Below are positions 1 through 9,422 of a stretch of 64,000 bases of DNA, in pieces. The stretch covers positions 50,698-114,697 of the forward strand of contig NZ_BMGP01000007.1 of the NCBI RefSeq assembly GCF_014640255.1, written 5' to 3'. Origin of the DNA: Subtercola lobariae. GTDB lineage: Bacteria; Actinomycetota; Actinomycetes; Actinomycetales; Microbacteriaceae. The notes below the pieces were generated by a model that did not search any database, had not been told where the DNA came from, and saw nothing but the letters and a program-made list of their open reading frames with translations. The translations under genes were made by a program, and so were the position numbers. Each line of letters begins with the position of its first letter. Position 1 is the first letter of the stretch.

Positions 1-231
1 AGCTGGGCGAGCAATAAGGGGTACGGCAGTTCGGCGCACTTCGAAGCGCTCGAGTTGCTGGGGCCGAGCGATCATCATCGGCGCACCTGGCTGAAGAGCG
101 AGCGTGCACTGTTCGAGCTTGGCGCCGACGGTGAGGTCGAAGTGGATGCCCAGGGTGAACTCGAAGCCGATGAAGCTGCGCTCGGAGTCGACGTTGCCGA
201 GCTCGAGGTCGATGAGGCCGCGCGGGCATAG
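1..231 (+). CDS. rnhB: Ribonuclease HII, C-terminal fragment
   Basis: Only the last 76 residues are inside the window, reading in frame 1 to a TAG at 229–231. The segment WASNKGYGS followed by HFEAL and LGPSDHHRRTW is the conserved C-terminal part of bacterial RNase HII, which cleaves the RNA strand of RNA–DNA hybrids and removes misincorporated ribonucleotides. The catalytic acidic residues lie upstream, outside the window. The tail after the conserved part is unusually acidic and Ala/Glu-rich. The next gene is a DUF2469 protein, the usual neighbour of rnhB in Actinobacteria, which supports the call. Confidence 0.9.
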   Translation, partial: SWASNKGYGSSAHFEALELLGPSDHHRRTWLKSERALFELGADGEVEVDAQGELEADEAALGVDVAELEVDEAARA

Positions 232-243
232 ACTTGTCGCACC

Positions 244-567
244 ATGGAAGAAGATGAGTTCGAGGATTACGACCGTGAGGTCGAGCTAGCCCTCTACCGC
301 GAATACCGCGACGTCGTGTCGCAGTTCAAGTATGTGATCGAAACCGAACGCCGGTTCTACCTGGCCAACGATGTCGAGCTGGTCAGGCGCGACACCGAGC
401 ACGACTTCTATTTCGAACTCACCATGAACGACGTGTGGGTGTGGGACGTTTATCGTTCTGATCGGTTCGTGAAATCGGTGCGAGTACTGACGTTCAAAGA
501 TGTGAACATCGAAGAGCTGTCGTCGAAAGACTTCGAACTGCCGAAAGAACTCGCGCTCGACGAGTAG
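244..567 (+). CDS. DUF2469 family protein
   Basis: This is a 107-residue acidic soluble protein. It begins MEEDEFEDYDREVELALYREY and contains FKYVIETERRFYLAN, the signature of the actinobacterial DUF2469 family. The family has no established biochemical role; it is highly conserved and almost always lies between rnhB and yraN, as here. The gene starts 12 nt after the rnhB stop. A TAGACT hexamer at 229–234 overlaps the rnhB stop and could be a −10 element for a very short leader. No signal peptide or membrane segment is visible. Function unknown. Confidence 0.92.
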   Translation: MEEDEFEDYDREVELALYREYRDVVSQFKYVIETERRFYLANDVELVRRDTEHDFYFELTMNDVWVWDVYRSDRFVKSVRVLTFKDVNIEELSSKDFELPKELALDE

Positions 568-682
568 CTTTTCGCGTTTTCTTGTTCTGCACAGGTTGTC
601 GCTCTAGCGCATTGTGCACAGATTGACCCCTCGGCGATTCTGACCGCGTTAGCCTTTGCCAGTGTTGCTGGCGGAGGCACGA

Positions 683-1039
683 ATGAAGGCGAAAGACGAA
701 CTCGGCAGGCGCGGCGAACAGCTGGCTGCCGACTATCTGGTGGGGCGCGGCTACACCATTCTCGAGCGCAATTGGCGGTGCTCGCAGGGCGAGATCGATG
801 TTGTCGCCCAGACGGCGGGTGTGACCGTCTTCGTCGAGGTGAAGACACGGTCGGGGTTGTGGTACGGGCATCCGTTCGAGTCGATCACCGTGGCGAAACT
901 GGCAAGGCTGAAACGCCTGAGCACCGCGTGGTGCGAGGCTGCGGGCGGTGGTCGCCGGCAGATACGCATCGACGCCATCGGTGTTGTCGCGCCACTTCGT
1001 GATGCGGCGACGGTCGAACACCTCGAGGGAATCTTCTGA
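683..1039 (+). CDS. YraN family (UPF0102) endonuclease-fold protein
   Basis: This 118-residue protein begins MKAKDELGRRGEQLAADYL and contains NWRCSQGEIDVVAQ and FVEVKTRSG. These match the UPF0102/YraN family, which has a restriction-endonuclease-like fold with the E…D…ExK catalytic arrangement (GEIDVV and EVK here). Its cellular role is not settled; genetic neighbourhood suggests DNA processing. An upstream in-frame TTG at 656 is possible, but the ATG at 683 has a GGAGG at 673–677, 5 nt upstream, and matches family starts. Its TGA overlaps the ATG of the next gene, so translational coupling is likely. Confidence 0.9.
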   Translation: MKAKDELGRRGEQLAADYLVGRGYTILERNWRCSQGEIDVVAQTAGVTVFVEVKTRSGLWYGHPFESITVAKLARLKRLSTAWCEAAGGGRRQIRIDAIGVVAPLRDAATVEHLEGIF

Positions 1040-2571
1040 TGGTGGCGCGAACGCATTCCGTAGCGCTGCTCGGCATGACCGGCTCAATGGTCGAGGTCGA
1101 GGCAGACATGGGCAACGGCCTGCCGACGCTGATGATCATCGGGCTGCCAGACACGGCACTGGCGGATGCTCGTGACAGGGTTCGGGCTGCAGCAACCAAC
1201 TCGGGCTGCCCGCTGCCCGTGAGCAAGATCACCGTGAACCTCTCGCCAGCGGCGCTACCGAAACACGGCTCGACGTTCGACCTGGCCATCGCCATGGCGA
1301 TTCTGGCGGCGGCGGGTACCATTTCGGCGGCGTCGGTCGAGAGTGTGGTTCACTTGGGCGAACTGAGCCTCGACGGCAGGTTGAGGCCGATGAACGGGGT
1401 GCTGCCAGCCATTGCTGCCGCTGCGCGAGCCGGCTTTCGCACCTTCGTTGTGCCAGCGGGCAACCGGCACGAGGCAGAACTGGTTCCTGGCGTGAGAATC
1501 GTGCCGGTCGCTTCGATGCGCGATGCCGCGATCTTTCACGGTGGCGCCTTTGATCCCATCGATTTGGAGGTACTCGAAGGCAGCGACGCAGCCGATGACA
1601 GCGAGCCTGCCCCTGAGTTGGCCGACGTCATCGGCAACCCTGATGCCGTTCTGGCGCTGGTTGCGGCGGCGGCGGGCGGCCACCACATGTTCATGCTCGG
1701 GCCGCCCGGAGCAGGCAAGACAATGCTCGCGTCGCGGCTGACCGGGCTGCTACCCGATCTCGACACCGCCCGAGCGCTCGAGGTGAGTTCGATCCGCTCA
1801 CTCTCGGGTGCGGGTGTACCCCGCACACTCGCTACCCGGCCGCCGTTCGAGAGCCCGCACCACACGGCGTCGGCAGCCGCGCTCATCGGTGGCGGTTCGA
1901 AACAGATTCGCCCGGGCGCGGCAGCACGGGCATGCCACGGCGTCTTGTTTCTCGACGAGGCGCCGGAGTTCGCCACCAATGTGCTCGATGCGTTGCGGCA
2001 ACCGCTCGAATCGGGGGTGATCAGCATTCATCGCGCCAACGCCGTGGCCAAGTTTCCCGCTCGCTTTCAACTTATTCTGGCGGCCAACCCGTGCCCGTGC
2101 GGGCAGTACGGTGCTGCCGAGCTGAACTGCACCTGCACTCCGAATACCCGGCGCAGGTACCTCGCTCGCCTATCTGGGCCGCTGCTTGACCGCATCGACA
2201 TTCAGGTGCAGGTGCGGCGGGTCACTGCCGGTGAACTTCGGCTAGCGCGCACGGAGCCGCGACTCAACACGGCACAGGCGCGAGAGCACGTGGTCAGCGC
2301 AAGACGGCAGATGGCGCACCGCCTGCGCGGCACCGGCTGGCACCTCAACAGTGAAGTTGCCGGCGAATGGTTGCGGTCGGGGCCGCATCGTCTGCATCAC
2401 GAGTCGACCGAAGTGCTCGACCGAGCGCTCGAACGCGGCGGAATCACCATGCGGGCGTACGACCGCATTCTGCGCGTGGCGTGGACTCTCGCAGACCTCG
2501 ACGGCGTCGATCAACCCGAGCGCGACCACATCGGCCGCGCCCTTTATCTCAGAAAGTCGCTGGCACTATGA
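1039..2571 (+). CDS. comM: YifB/ComM family Mg-chelatase-like AAA+ ATPase
   Basis: This 510-residue protein has an N-terminal Lon-like/ChlI fold (residues 1–175), a AAA+ core with Walker A GPPGAGKT at 221–228 and Walker B VLFLDE at 302–307, and a Cys-rich loop with CPC and CTC near 352–366. A C-terminal Mg-chelatase domain follows. ComM-type proteins are hexameric branch-migration helicases acting on recombination intermediates in transformation; in Actinobacteria the role is inferred. The start overlaps the yraN stop (TGATG) and the end overlaps the dprA start (ATGA). The comM–dprA pairing is widely conserved and fits a DNA uptake or recombination function. Confidence 0.92.
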   Translation: MVARTHSVALLGMTGSMVEVEADMGNGLPTLMIIGLPDTALADARDRVRAAATNSGCPLPVSKITVNLSPAALPKHGSTFDLAIAMAILAAAGTISAASVESVVHLGELSLDGRLRPMNGVLPAIAAAARAGFRTFVVPAGNRHEAELVPGVRIVPVASMRDAAIFHGGAFDPIDLEVLEGSDAADDSEPAPELADVIGNPDAVLALVAAAAGGHHMFMLGPPGAGKTMLASRLTGLLPDLDTARALEVSSIRSLSGAGVPRTLATRPPFESPHHTASAAALIGGGSKQIRPGAAARACHGVLFLDEAPEFATNVLDALRQPLESGVISIHRANAVAKFPARFQLILAANPCPCGQYGAAELNCTCTPNTRRRYLARLSGPLLDRIDIQVQVRRVTAGELRLARTEPRLNTAQAREHVVSARRQMAHRLRGTGWHLNSEVAGEWLRSGPHRLHHESTEVLDRALERGGITMRAYDRILRVAWTLADLDGVDQPERDHIGRALYLRKSLAL

Positions 2572-3863
2572 CACTGTTTTCGCTCGATGAGTCGCAGATC
2601 TTCGAGGCGATCCGTGCGATCACCCCTCACCGGAGCCCAGACGAAAGGGCCCCCCGAGAGAGTTCAAACGAGGATGCCGAAGTGGCTGAGCGATTTGCTC
2701 GGGCCGCGTGGAGCGGAATCGCCGAGCCGGGTGACCTTGTCGCTGGGGTTGTGGTGCGTGCGCTCGGCGCGGGGCCTGCACTTATGGCGCTCGTCGAACG
2801 GCACTCGCGCTCGCGGGTACTCGATTCGCTCGCGACAGCAGGCGTCGACGAGGTGAAACCGAGTGTGCTCGCGACGGCACTCGAACGATGGATGCCGCGG
2901 CTCACCGCAGGTTCGGCACTCAGCTCACTTCGACTCGCAGCTCGTTGCGGCGCCCGATTGGTGGTGCCCGGTGACGAGGAGTGGCCGGGGTCTTTCGGTG
3001 ATCTCGGCGAACACGAACCCCTTGCGTTGTGGGTGCGCGGAGACCTCAACGCGCTGAACCGCATGAGTCACACCGTCTCGCTCGTTGGGGCCAGGGCAGC
3101 CACCGGATACGGCGAACATGTGGCTATGGAGCTCTCGGCCGGCCTGATCGATCGAAAAATGGGCATCGTTTCGGGTGCGGCCTACGGTATTGACGGCATG
3201 GCTCACCGAGCGGCGCTTGCGAGTTCGGGGTTCACAGCCGCGTTTCTGGCCGGTGGGGTCGACCGCTTTTATCCGAGCGGCCACGACGCCCTCTTGACGC
3301 GCATCACAAAGGTCGGGGCTGTGATTTCGGAGCTGCCATGCGGTTCGCCACCGACGAAGTGGCGTTTTCTTCAGCGAAACCGGCTGATCGCCGCGGCTTC
3401 GAAGGCGACCGTGGTCGTCGAGGCTGGCAGCCGCAGCGGGTCACTCAATACGGCCGCGCACGCCTCGTCGATCGGGCGACCGGTCGGTGCCGTACCTGGG
3501 CCGGTGACGTCACTCTCGTCGGCCGGCTGCCACCGATTGTTGCGCGAGTACGGAGCAGAATGTGTGACCAACGCCGACGAGGTGATGGCCTTGTTCACGC
3601 CGGTGAGTGACAACGAGCCGCGGCTCGACACGCCCATCACTCAAGCCGCGGCTGGGCCTGCCTCGGAGCGACGTCAGCAACATCGGTCGTCAGACGAAGT
3701 GCGCCTTGCCGATGCTCTCAGCTCGAGGGCGCCCCGGCTGACGGCCGACATCGCCAAACGGTCGGGGTTGAGCATCTCGCGCACGAGTTCACTTCTCGGT
3801 TCCCTTTCGTTGGCCGGCTCTGTGGTCGAGGGGGAGCGCGGGTGGAAGAAGATAGAACCATGA
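2568..3863 (+). CDS. dprA: DNA-processing protein DprA
   Basis: DprA loads RecA onto single-stranded DNA during uptake. This 431-residue protein has the Rossmann-like DprA core with LVGARAATGYG at about 173–182, GAAYGIDGMAHRAAL at 203–217 and FLQRNRLIAAAS at 267–278. A winged-helix-like region lies at about 375–430. The ATG at 2568 overlaps the comM stop (ATGA). A longer in-frame ORF beginning at 2367 lies inside comM and is rejected. The 3' end overlaps the next gene, again as ATGA. Natural competence is not known for most Microbacteriaceae, so a general recombination role is possible. Confidence 0.92.
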   Translation: MTLFSLDESQIFEAIRAITPHRSPDERAPRESSNEDAEVAERFARAAWSGIAEPGDLVAGVVVRALGAGPALMALVERHSRSRVLDSLATAGVDEVKPSVLATALERWMPRLTAGSALSSLRLAARCGARLVVPGDEEWPGSFGDLGEHEPLALWVRGDLNALNRMSHTVSLVGARAATGYGEHVAMELSAGLIDRKMGIVSGAAYGIDGMAHRAALASSGFTAAFLAGGVDRFYPSGHDALLTRITKVGAVISELPCGSPPTKWRFLQRNRLIAAASKATVVVEAGSRSGSLNTAAHASSIGRPVGAVPGPVTSLSSAGCHRLLREYGAECVTNADEVMALFTPVSDNEPRLDTPITQAAAGPASERRQQHRSSDEVRLADALSSRAPRLTADIAKRSGLSISRTSSLLGSLSLAGSVVEGERGWKKIEP

Positions 3864-4756
3864 CCGCGAAAGCCGAACCGACCCACGTCATCGCTCACAT
3901 CAGTGACACCCACTTTCTCGCCGATGAAGCGCTGCTGTACGGAGCCGTCGATACTGATGCCACGCTGAAGCAGATTCTGGGGCAGCTCGAGGGCTCGGGC
4001 ATCCATTTCGACGCGCTCGTCTTCACGGGAGACATCGCCGATCTGGGGGAACAGAACGCGTACGCGCGAATTCGCTCGATCGTCGAACCCGTTGCGGCTC
4101 GGCTCGGTGCCGAACTCGTCTGGGTGATGGGCAACCATGATCAGCGTGCACGGCTCAGAACCGACCTGCTCGATGAGGCGGCGAGCGACGACCCTGTAGA
4201 TCGCGTCTTCGACCTCAACGGGCTCAGGCTCATTGCGCTCGACACGTCTGTACCCGGCTACCATCACGGCGAATTGACTTCGGCGCAGTTGACCTGGCTG
4301 AGAGCCGAACTCGCCGAACCCGCGCCGAACGGAACGCTCGTGGCGCTACACCACCCGCCCATTCCCACAACACTGCCGTTGATGCCGATTCTCGAGCTTC
4401 AGCGGCAGCATCTGCTGGCCGACGTGATTCGGGGCACGGATGTTCGGGCAATACTCGGCGGCCATCTGCACTATTCGACGACGTCACTCTTCGCCGGCGT
4501 GCCGATCTCGGTGGCCGCGGCAACGTGTTACACCATGAATCTCGCAGCGGAGCGTGGAGTGCTCTCGGGTGTCTCGGGCGGGCAGTCAATCAACCTCGTG
4601 CACGTCTACGACGACCAGGTGGTGCATTCGGTCGTGCCCGTCGGCTCGTTTCCTGCCGTGAGCACCTTTCCCGTCGAATTCGTGTCTCGGCTCGAAGCCC
4701 TCTCTCCCGAAGACCAGATCGAGGCGTTCTCGCGTCAGGTGCCCCCCGCGAGCTAG
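3860..4756 (+). CDS. Calcineurin-like metallophosphoesterase (CpdA/Rv0805-type)
   Basis: This 298-residue protein carries all metal-ligand motifs of class III phosphodiesterases: SDTH (D16, H18), TGDIAD (D58), GNHD (N92, H93), a histidine pair at 164–165 and GGHLH (H202, H204). Known relatives hydrolyse 2',3'- or 3',5'-cyclic nucleotides with Mn/Fe; the true substrate cannot be read from sequence. The chosen ATG at 3860 overlaps the dprA stop. A GTG 18 nt earlier is possible but lies inside dprA. It is the last gene of a coupled run beginning at rnhB. A 142-nt gap follows before xerC. Confidence 0.87.
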   Translation: MTAKAEPTHVIAHISDTHFLADEALLYGAVDTDATLKQILGQLEGSGIHFDALVFTGDIADLGEQNAYARIRSIVEPVAARLGAELVWVMGNHDQRARLRTDLLDEAASDDPVDRVFDLNGLRLIALDTSVPGYHHGELTSAQLTWLRAELAEPAPNGTLVALHHPPIPTTLPLMPILELQRQHLLADVIRGTDVRAILGGHLHYSTTSLFAGVPISVAAATCYTMNLAAERGVLSGVSGGQSINLVHVYDDQVVHSVVPVGSFPAVSTFPVEFVSRLEALSPEDQIEAFSRQVPPAS

Positions 4757-4886
4757 GGGGGCGAGCCGACTGCGAGCCGAGCGTCAATCCGAGTGGGCTA
4801 GGAACGCGGCGAGCCGTTCGATGTGCTGACGGGGAGCGGGATGCCGCCACGCCCGTGTGCGGGCGCGAACCGCGGGCCAGGCAGGC

Positions 4887-4892
4887 CATTCT
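4887..4892 (+). promoter_or_regulatory. Candidate −10 element for leaderless xerC mRNA
   Basis: CATTCT ends 7 nt before the GTG start of xerC. With the usual 6–7 nt between −10 and +1, transcription would begin at the start codon. No Shine-Dalgarno sequence is seen before this start, which fits leaderless translation. Confidence 0.4.
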
Positions 4893-4898
4893 TGAAGT

Positions 4899-5918
4899 GT
4901 GAACCTCGACGAGAGCATCGACGACTTTGTGTCGTATCTCGAACTCGAGCGCGGTTACTCGCCGAACACGATTCGTTCGTACTCGTCAGACCTCGCAAAC
5001 TTGCGCACATTCGCGCGATCACGCGGAGTGGCTGCACCTAGCGCCGCGCACGCACCCGCGAACGCGAGTGTGGGTGGGGTTGGCGCCGTCGCCGAATCCT
5101 TGCCGGTGGAGAGAAGAGCAAGCGGGGCACGCGACGACGAGCTGACATTGGAGCTGCTGCGCGACTGGCTCTGGGCCGCGTCTACTCAAGGGCTCTCGAA
5201 GGCCACGCTCGCGAGGCGCTCTGCCACCGTCAAAAGCTTTTCGGCGTGGCTGACGCGAACCGAGCGCCAGCCCATCGACGCGGCAGTTCGGCTGCGGGCG
5301 CCGAAACCTGACCGCGCGCTGCCGCGAGTGCTGAGCGTGGGGTCGATGTCGGTCATCTTCGATGTGTTGGAGCAGCGCTCGGCCGAGGGCGACCCCGTAG
5401 CCGAGCGAGACCGGGCGATCGTCGAACTGCTCTATGCCTCGGCGCTGAGGGTGTCAGAACTGGTCGGCATCGACATCGACGACCTCGATCACGAGAGGCG
5501 CACGGTGCTCGTCACAGGCAAGGGATCGAAACAGCGGGTGGTGCCGTTCGGAGCACCGGCAGACGAAGCGGTCACTCACTACCAGCGCAACGGTCGACCG
5601 CTGTTGCTGGCGCGCGCGAGCGAGGCCGGCACCCGCCCGACGGCCGCGCTCTTTCTGAACACCCGCGGTACCAGACTGGGTACCCGGGCGGTCTACACTC
5701 TCGTATCAGACCTCCTGCAGCGTGTGCCGGGCGGTGGCCCCGAAGGCCCACACGCCTTTCGGCACACCGCGGCAACGCACCTGCTCGACGGCGGCGCAGA
5801 CCTGCGTGCCGTGCAGGAGATGCTCGGTCACGCGAGCCTCGGCACGACCCAGATCTACACTCATGTCACCACCGAGCGCCTTCGCCAGACCTACCTCGCC
5901 GCGCATCCTCGCGCGTAG
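4899..5918 (+). CDS. xerC: Tyrosine recombinase XerC
   Basis: XerC with XerD resolves chromosome dimers at dif. This 339-residue protein has an N-terminal core-binding domain (1–125) and a C-terminal catalytic domain with R184 (SALRVSEL), K208 (TGKGSKQR), H285/R288 (HAFRHTAATH), H311 (LGHASLGTTQ) and the nucleophile Y320 (IYTHV). The start is a GTG with a −10-like hexamer 7 nt upstream. Residues about 43–80 are an Ala/Gly/Val-rich insert inside the N-terminal domain that is absent from typical XerC. The last 213 nt overlap the convergent M23 peptidase ORF on the other strand. Confidence 0.92.
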   Translation: MNLDESIDDFVSYLELERGYSPNTIRSYSSDLANLRTFARSRGVAAPSAAHAPANASVGGVGAVAESLPVERRASGARDDELTLELLRDWLWAASTQGLSKATLARRSATVKSFSAWLTRTERQPIDAAVRLRAPKPDRALPRVLSVGSMSVIFDVLEQRSAEGDPVAERDRAIVELLYASALRVSELVGIDIDDLDHERRTVLVTGKGSKQRVVPFGAPADEAVTHYQRNGRPLLLARASEAGTRPTAALFLNTRGTRLGTRAVYTLVSDLLQRVPGGGPEGPHAFRHTAATHLLDGGADLRAVQEMLGHASLGTTQIYTHVTTERLRQTYLAAHPRA

Positions 5919-6443
5919 CTCGACCAACACGGCCGTCGGCAGCAACACCGCCCGCGCAACAGCTCCCAGCACAAGCAACGGTGAAACGTAGTCGCCGTCG
6001 AGCCGCACACCGAGGTGCACGCATGCTCGGTCGCAGTGCGGCCACGCCACCACCACCCCGATGACTTGGCCGGCAGCGACAACATCGCCAGCGGCCACCG
6101 ACGGGGTGACGGGTTCGACGGTGCTGACGTACCCGCTACCGTGCACGATCGAGACGAGGGGCCGGTCGACCACCACTCCCGCAAACGACACAACTCCCGC
6201 GGCCAAGGCCACGACCGGCTGCCCGACGTCAGCAGCAATATCGATGCCACGATGACCGGCCGAATACCTCGTCGCCGGCGCCTCGAACCCGCGCAGCACG
6301 GTGTGCCCCGGCCCCACGGGCCACACTCCGCGCAGGCTCACTCCTGCACCTGCCGAGTCTGCGGTGATCGCCGCGCACGACACCAGCGCAGTAACCATCG
6401 CGAAAAGAGCCGCCGCCCACACCCGAGTTCGTAGATTTTTCAT
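5706..6443 (-). CDS. M23-family peptidase, secreted/lipoprotein-like
   Basis: This 245-residue protein has a signal sequence at 1–22 ending in a lipobox-like LVSC. A LytM/M23 domain follows with GHRGIDIA (metal-ligand His and Asp) and a degenerate second motif, VHLGVRLDGDYVSPL. M23 enzymes cut peptidoglycan cross-bridges; some members are inactive activators. The ATG at 6443 is preferred over the longer ORF (to 6557) because it begins the signal peptide and a GAGGCT hexamer lies 7 nt upstream. The peptidase domain ends before the tail of about 75 residues, which is encoded antisense to the xerC 3' end. Loss of an earlier stop may explain the overlap. Confidence 0.78.
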   Translation of the reverse strand: MKNLRTRVWAAALFAMVTALVSCAAITADSAGAGVSLRGVWPVGPGHTVLRGFEAPATRYSAGHRGIDIAADVGQPVVALAAGVVSFAGVVVDRPLVSIVHGSGYVSTVEPVTPSVAAGDVVAAGQVIGVVVAWPHCDRACVHLGVRLDGDYVSPLLVLGAVARAVLLPTAVLVELRARMRGEVGLAKALGGDMSVDLGRAEARVTEHLLHGTQVCAAVEQVRCRGVPKGVWAFGATARHTLQEV

Positions 6444-6516
6444 AGAGACAGCCTCGGCGCCGCCGCGCAAGCCCTGACGCAATTCCCGCCATCTGTGAAA
6501 ACTCGTGCCAAGATCG

Positions 6517-6537
6517 AAGTTGTGAGGGAGACAACTT
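6517..6537. promoter_or_regulatory. Inverted repeat in the divergent peptidase/transporter region
   Basis: AAGTTGT and ACAACTT form perfect 7-nt arms around a 7-nt spacer, about 80 nt upstream of the sugar transporter ATG. This could be an operator for that gene or its divergent neighbour. No cognate regulator is adjacent. Confidence 0.35.
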
Positions 6538-6618
6538 GCAAACAGCTTTCGACCCACGTGATAGCAGAACGACCAACCGCGACACTTTGCGCGGGCTCAC
6601 TGTTCAAAGGGGTTAGCA

Positions 6619-8136
6619 ATGTCTGGCACGGCTAGTACAACGGGGTCTGGCGTTTCAGAGAAAGATCTGCAGAAGAAGCTCAATCGAAAGGTCATTGGGC
6701 TCTCTGTGGCTGCCGCTCTCGGCGGGTTTCTGTTCGGGTTCGATTCATCTGTCATCAACGGCGCAGTCGACGCCATCAAGAGCGACTTCGACCTCGGCGG
6801 CGTTCCGCTGCTCAGCGGTTTCGTCGTCGCATCCGCTCTTCTGGGCTGCGCCATCGGTGCCTACTTTGCCGGTCGCCTCGCCGACCGAATGGGCCGCATT
6901 CCGGTCATGCTCATCGGCGCCGCCCTCTTCTTGGTCAGCTCCATCGGTTCTGCGTTCGCCTTCGCCGTGTGGGATCTGGTGCTCTGGCGCGTTCTGGGCG
7001 GCCTCGGCATCGGCATCGCCTCGGTTATCGCCCCGGCCTACATCGCCGAGATCGCGCCGAAAGCCGTGCGTGGCAGCCTCGCCTCGCTGCAGCAACTCGC
7101 CATCACCCTCGGTATCTTCGCGGCTCTGCTCTCTGACGCCATTCTCGCCAACGCGGCGGGCGACGCGAACAGCCCGCTCTGGTTCGGCGCCGATGCCTGG
7201 CGGTGGATGTTCGTCATGTGCGCCATCCCCGCCGTCGTCTACGGCCTGTTGGCCCTGCGATTGCCCGAATCGCCGCGGTATCTCGCGAACAAAGGCCGCC
7301 AAGACGACGCCCGAAATGTTCTCGCCAGTGTCATGCCGAAAAGTCAGGTCGACGATGCCCTGAACGAAATCGAGCGCAATCTCAAAGAAGACAAGGAGAA
7401 CGCTCGCACCGCGTCGCTGCGCGGCAAGATGTTCGGCCTGTTGCCCGTGGTCTGGGTGGGCATCCTGTTGTCGATGTTCCAGCAGCTCGTCGGCATCAAC
7501 GTGATCTTCTACTACTCCACCTCGCTCTGGGCGTCGGTCGGGTTCGACACGACAAACCCGGGCACATCGCTGACGATCTCGGTCATCACGAGCGTTGTGA
7601 ACGTGGCCGTCACCTTCGTGGCGATCTTCTTTGTCGACAAGATCGGCCGCAGGCCCCTGTTGCTCAGCGGGTCTATCGGCATGTTCGTATCGCTCGGCGT
7701 CATGGCCCTGTCGTTCGCCCAGTCTGTTCAGGTCAACGGTAGCCCTTCGCTGCCCGGTGCCTGGGGTCCGATCGCTCTGGTGGCGGCCAACGTGTTCGTG
7801 ATCTCGTTCGGTGCCACCTGGGGCCCGCTCGTCTGGGTTCTGCTCGGCGAAATCTTTCCGAACCGCATTCGCGGCAAGGCGCTCGGTGTCGCAGCAGCCG
7901 CCCAGTGGCTCACCAACTTCGCCATCACCGAAACCTTCCCGGCGCTCTCGGCGTTCTCCCTTCCTTTCACGTACGGCATGTATGCGTTCTTCGCGCTCGT
8001 CTCGTTCGTCTTCGTGTTCTTCGCGGTTCCTGAAACCAAGGGCCGTTCGCTTGAGAGCATGGATGATCTGAAGGTCGACCGTGGCGGCCGCGCCGCCAAG
8101 GCTGCGGCAGCCCTGAAGGCAGACGCGCCCGCATAG
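6619..8136 (+). CDS. MFS sugar:H+ symporter
   Basis: This 505-residue, 12-TM protein belongs to the sugar porter family. Diagnostic sequence includes FLFGFDSSVINGAV in TM1, GRLADRMGR in loop 2–3, PESPRYL before the central loop, QQLVGINVIFYYS in TM7 and PETKG after TM12. Relatives import glucose, xylose, arabinose or inositol by proton symport; the sugar here is not predictable. The ATG at 6619 is preceded by AAAGGGG at 6606–6612. It is monocistronic, with the ribosomal gene rpsB about 275 nt downstream. An inverted repeat at 6517–6537 may regulate it. Confidence 0.9.
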   Translation: MSGTASTTGSGVSEKDLQKKLNRKVIGLSVAAALGGFLFGFDSSVINGAVDAIKSDFDLGGVPLLSGFVVASALLGCAIGAYFAGRLADRMGRIPVMLIGAALFLVSSIGSAFAFAVWDLVLWRVLGGLGIGIASVIAPAYIAEIAPKAVRGSLASLQQLAITLGIFAALLSDAILANAAGDANSPLWFGADAWRWMFVMCAIPAVVYGLLALRLPESPRYLANKGRQDDARNVLASVMPKSQVDDALNEIERNLKEDKENARTASLRGKMFGLLPVVWVGILLSMFQQLVGINVIFYYSTSLWASVGFDTTNPGTSLTISVITSVVNVAVTFVAIFFVDKIGRRPLLLSGSIGMFVSLGVMALSFAQSVQVNGSPSLPGAWGPIALVAANVFVISFGATWGPLVWVLLGEIFPNRIRGKALGVAAAAQWLTNFAITETFPALSAFSLPFTYGMYAFFALVSFVFVFFAVPETKGRSLESMDDLKVDRGGRAAKAAAALKADAPA

Positions 8137-8411
8137 GCTCTTCGTTTCGCTCGCTCTGTCGGCTCCGGATGCCCGGCCATTCCACCGGCAAAAAGTGCTA
8201 TTCTGTTGGTTGCACCGCGCTCGTCGTGGTGACTACGCGTGCCATTTCGGCCGCCAAATCCATTCGGTCCGCGAATCTGAGCCTTCTGGCTGAGCTTTCG
8301 GGGCGGGTTTGTGCCGGGCACCAGGAGCTACGATCATCCGGTCGTGGCTAGCAACCGATTTGGGTTCGCCGTGCATCCGTGCGCCGCGGCCCCGCAGAAC
8401 AGGAGACGGCC

Positions 8412-9422
8412 ATGGCCGTTGTAACCATTCGCCAGCTGCTCGACAGTGGCGTGCACTTCGGGCACCAGACCCGCCGGTGGAACCCGAAAATGAAGCGCTT
8501 CATTCTGACCGAGCGCTCGGGCAGCCACATCATCGACCTTCAGCAGTCGCTGACCTACATCGACAAGACCTACGACTACGTCAAAGAGACCGTCGCTCAC
8601 GGCGGCACCGTTCTCTTCGTCGGCACCAAGAAGCAGGCTCAGGGCTCCATCGCCGAGCAGGCGACCCGCGTCGGCCAGCCGTACGTCAACCAGCGCTGGC
8701 TCGGTGGCCTTCTCACCAACTTCCAGACGGTGTCGAAGCGTCTCGCCCGCATGAAAGAGCTCGAAGAGCTCGACTTCGAAGACACCGCCAAGAGCGGTTT
8801 CACGAAGAAAGAGCTGCTCATCAAGAAGCGCGAGCTCGACAAGCTGCACAAGAGCCTCGGCGGAATTCGTAACCTCACGAAGACACCGTCGGCCCTGTGG
8901 GTCGTCGACACCAAGAAGGAGCACCTCGCCATTGACGAGGCGCGCAAGCTCGGCATTCCCGTCATCGGCATTCTCGACACCAACTGCGACCCCGACGAAG
9001 TTCAGTACCCGATTCCGGGCAACGATGACGCCATCCGCTCGGTTGGTCTCTTGACCCGCATCATCGCCGACGCTGCCGCTGAGGGCCTCATCCAGCGCCA
9101 CCAGAAGCCCGAAGAGGCCGGTAATGTCTCGGCCGTCGAGCCCCTCGCCGAGTGGGAGCGCGAGCTTCTCGAGACGAGCACCGTCGAGTTGGCAGCAACC
9201 GAACTCGAAGTCACCGCCGAGCTGGTCGAAGAGGGCGCCTCTGACGCCGCCGTCGAGGCTGCTGCTGAGGATGCCGCCGAGATTCTCGTCGATGTCGTCG
9301 AGCTGGCCGAAGAGCCGAACACCGAAGAGAACGACGCTGACGCGCAGCTCATCGGCAAGAACATCGGCGACCCGGTGGCGCACCCCGTCGCCGCGTCGCG
9401 TGGCGAAACCCTATCCGAATAG
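8412..9422 (+). CDS. rpsB: 30S ribosomal protein S2
   Basis: This 336-residue protein starts [20 protein letters not shown] and keeps the S2 signature segments ([36 protein letters not shown]). AGGAG at 8401–8405 lies 6 nt before the ATG. Compared with about 241 residues in E. coli, it has a long acidic Ala/Glu-rich C-terminal extension after about residue 230, of the type seen in many Actinobacteria. The 275 nt upstream are gene-free; a TATTCT hexamer at 8199–8204 is a weak −10 candidate. rpsB heads the conserved rpsB–tsf–pyrH–frr order. Confidence 0.97.
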   Translation: MAVVTIRQLLDSGVHFGHQTRRWNPKMKRFILTERSGSHIIDLQQSLTYIDKTYDYVKETVAHGGTVLFVGTKKQAQGSIAEQATRVGQPYVNQRWLGGLLTNFQTVSKRLARMKELEELDFEDTAKSGFTKKELLIKKRELDKLHKSLGGIRNLTKTPSALWVVDTKKEHLAIDEARKLGIPVIGILDTNCDPDEVQYPIPGNDDAIRSVGLLTRIIADAAAEGLIQRHQKPEEAGNVSAVEPLAEWERELLETSTVELAATELEVTAELVEEGASDAAVEAAAEDAAEILVDVVELAEEPNTEENDADAQLIGKNIGDPVAHPVAASRGETLSE

